NCBI GenBank assembly: GCA_025356915.1
Contig: JANXQG010000041.1
Location: forward strand, 1 to 6,064
Source of the DNA: Planctomycetota bacterium
Lineage (GTDB): Bacteria > Planctomycetota > Planctomycetia > Pirellulales > Thermoguttaceae
DNA length: 6,064 nucleotides
Direction: 5' to 3'
The translations under genes were made by a program, and so were the position numbers. A model generated the notes under the pieces. That model was not told the origin of the DNA, searched no databases, and worked only from the letters and a program-made list of their open reading frames with translations. This document shows positions 5,132 to 6,064 of this stretch, in pieces (position 1 is the first letter of the stretch; each line of letters begins with the position of its first letter).

Positions 5132-6049
5132 TCACGCCGCTTGCGGCCTTAGCCGATTGTGTGAAGTTTCCTCCATCGCTTCTTCTGTCGCTTCCACTTT
5201 TGGCCGATAGCCCCACTTGTTCAGCCAATAGAGATACGACCGCAGATGCTTCCAGGCGTCGGTCGAAAGCAACTTGTGGCTAGCACGCTGTTCGATGTGA
5301 TAGGCACTGGTCGCCCCGTGATACATCACCTGCCAGCCGGCGCGGGCCATGCGCAGGCACATATCGACGTCTTCAAAATATTTGCCAAAACTCTCGTCGA
5401 AGAGGCCAACCTTCTCCACGGCCTTGTTCCGCAACATGAGAAAACAACCGGAAAGCCACTGACAATCAAACGACTCACCTGGAGCGTGGTCCATGTAGAA
5501 GTGGTGCTCCAACGTCCGCCGCATGAGGCCGCCCAGCCCAAATCGCCGCGCCAGGATCACCGACAACGTCTGAAAACGACGCGCGGCCCGGGCGTCGTGG
5601 CCGTCTGTATGCAGCAGCCGGCAGCCGGCAATGCCGCAGTTGGGACGGGAGTCCATGAACTCGACCATCCGCGACAGACACCGCTGCCGCGGATCGAAAA
5701 ACATATCGGTGTTCATCAGCAGGACATAGCGGGCCGTCGAGGCTGCCAGGATGCGGTTCATGTTGGCTGAATAGTGCAGCCGCTCGGTGTTTTTCAGCAC
5801 CTTGGTTCCCGGAATGTTTTGCTGCCATGGCTCGATGCCGTCACTCGAATGGTTGTCGACAAGGATCAGTCGATAGTTTAGTCCGGGGGCAGATGCCTTC
5901 ATGGTCGAAAGCAACGGGCCCATCAATTTGCGCTCGCCGGTATAAATGACCCCAACTTCCAGGTCACATGGTAGCGGCGAAGCAATAGTCCGCCTAAGTT
6001 GACCAATCGTGGTCGTTTTCGACGCCATATTCCTGAGGCGAAGGGGCAT
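5132..6049 (-). CDS. Family 2 glycosyltransferase, rhamnosyltransferase-like
   Basis: A 305-residue inverting GT-A glycosyltransferase, probably cytoplasmic or membrane-associated and acting in cell-surface polysaccharide or glycolipid assembly. Visible elements are the nucleotide-binding block LILVDNHSSDG (61-71), RLHYSANMNRIL (90-101), the DxD-equivalent LLMNTDMFFDP (110-120), IAGCRLLHTDG (140-150), WLSGCFLMLRNKAVEKVGLFD (198-218), and FGKYFEDVDMCLRMARAGW (221-239), which holds the acidic EDVD motif with the probable catalytic base. This combination is typical of WbbL-like GT2 enzymes, but the sugar donor and acceptor cannot be read from sequence. No transmembrane segment is obvious. The start at 6049 has AAGGA eight bases upstream (6062-6058); an ATG at 6028 is less well placed. 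It converges on hipT with only 13 bases between the stops and no hairpin terminator between them. Further genes of a glycan cluster may lie to the right. Confidence 0.9.
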   Translation of the reverse strand: MPLRLRNMASKTTTIGQLRRTIASPLPCDLEVGVIYTGERKLMGPLLSTMKASAPGLNYRLILVDNHSSDGIEPWQQNIPGTKVLKNTERLHYSANMNRILAASTARYVLLMNTDMFFDPRQRCLSRMVEFMDSRPNCGIAGCRLLHTDGHDARAARRFQTLSVILARRFGLGGLMRRTLEHHFYMDHAPGESFDCQWLSGCFLMLRNKAVEKVGLFDESFGKYFEDVDMCLRMARAGWQVMYHGATSAYHIEQRASHKLLSTDAWKHLRSYLYWLNKWGYRPKVEATEEAMEETSHNRLRPQAA

Positions 6050-6064
6050 GTGGGGTTTCCTTTT

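Noticed and set aside
1..6064. CRISPR array, tRNA, rRNA or transposase
   Set aside because: No regularly spaced direct repeats, no cloverleaf-like or rRNA sequence and no transposase-like protein were seen.

Overview
The window looks like a chromosomal segment of a GC-rich bacterium. A planctomycete is my best guess, possibly of the Pirellula type. This rests on the style of the proteins, the weak or absent Shine-Dalgarno sequences at some starts, and an intergenic palindrome of a kind I associate with those genomes. It is an inference and not a taxonomic assignment.

Layout: (1) 1-1550, minus strand, is the 5' three quarters of polyphosphate kinase (ppk1), cut by the window edge. (2) 1551-1655 is a short spacer filled mostly by a two-tier inverted repeat. 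(3) 1656-3218, minus strand, is an exopolyphosphatase/GppA-type phosphatase with a C-terminal HD-like domain (ppx), lying upstream of ppk1 in the same direction. (4) About 3219-3617 is a regulatory intergenic region. Its right half holds three palindromes with the core CCCGRTCGGG around a near-consensus extended -10 promoter. (5) 3618-5118, plus strand, is a compact three-gene operon: a HipB-like Xre repressor, a free-standing HipA N-terminal domain (HipS-like) and a short HipA-like Ser/Thr kinase (HipT-like). (6) 5132-6049, minus strand, is a family 2 glycosyltransferase converging on the kinase gene.

How the genes fit together: ppx and ppk1 form a polyphosphate turnover pair in which one enzyme makes the polymer and the other degrades it. 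The middle operon has the order and domain split of the tripartite HipBST toxin-antitoxin systems. In those, HipT is the kinase toxin, HipS (the detached N-terminal domain of HipA) is the antitoxin, and HipB binds DNA. The hip operon has lower GC in the places I counted than ppk1 or the glycosyltransferase gene, and it is packed between housekeeping genes, which fits a horizontally acquired module. The most interesting points are this divergent HipBST system, its three-palindrome control region, and a Cys/His cluster at the N terminus of the kinase.
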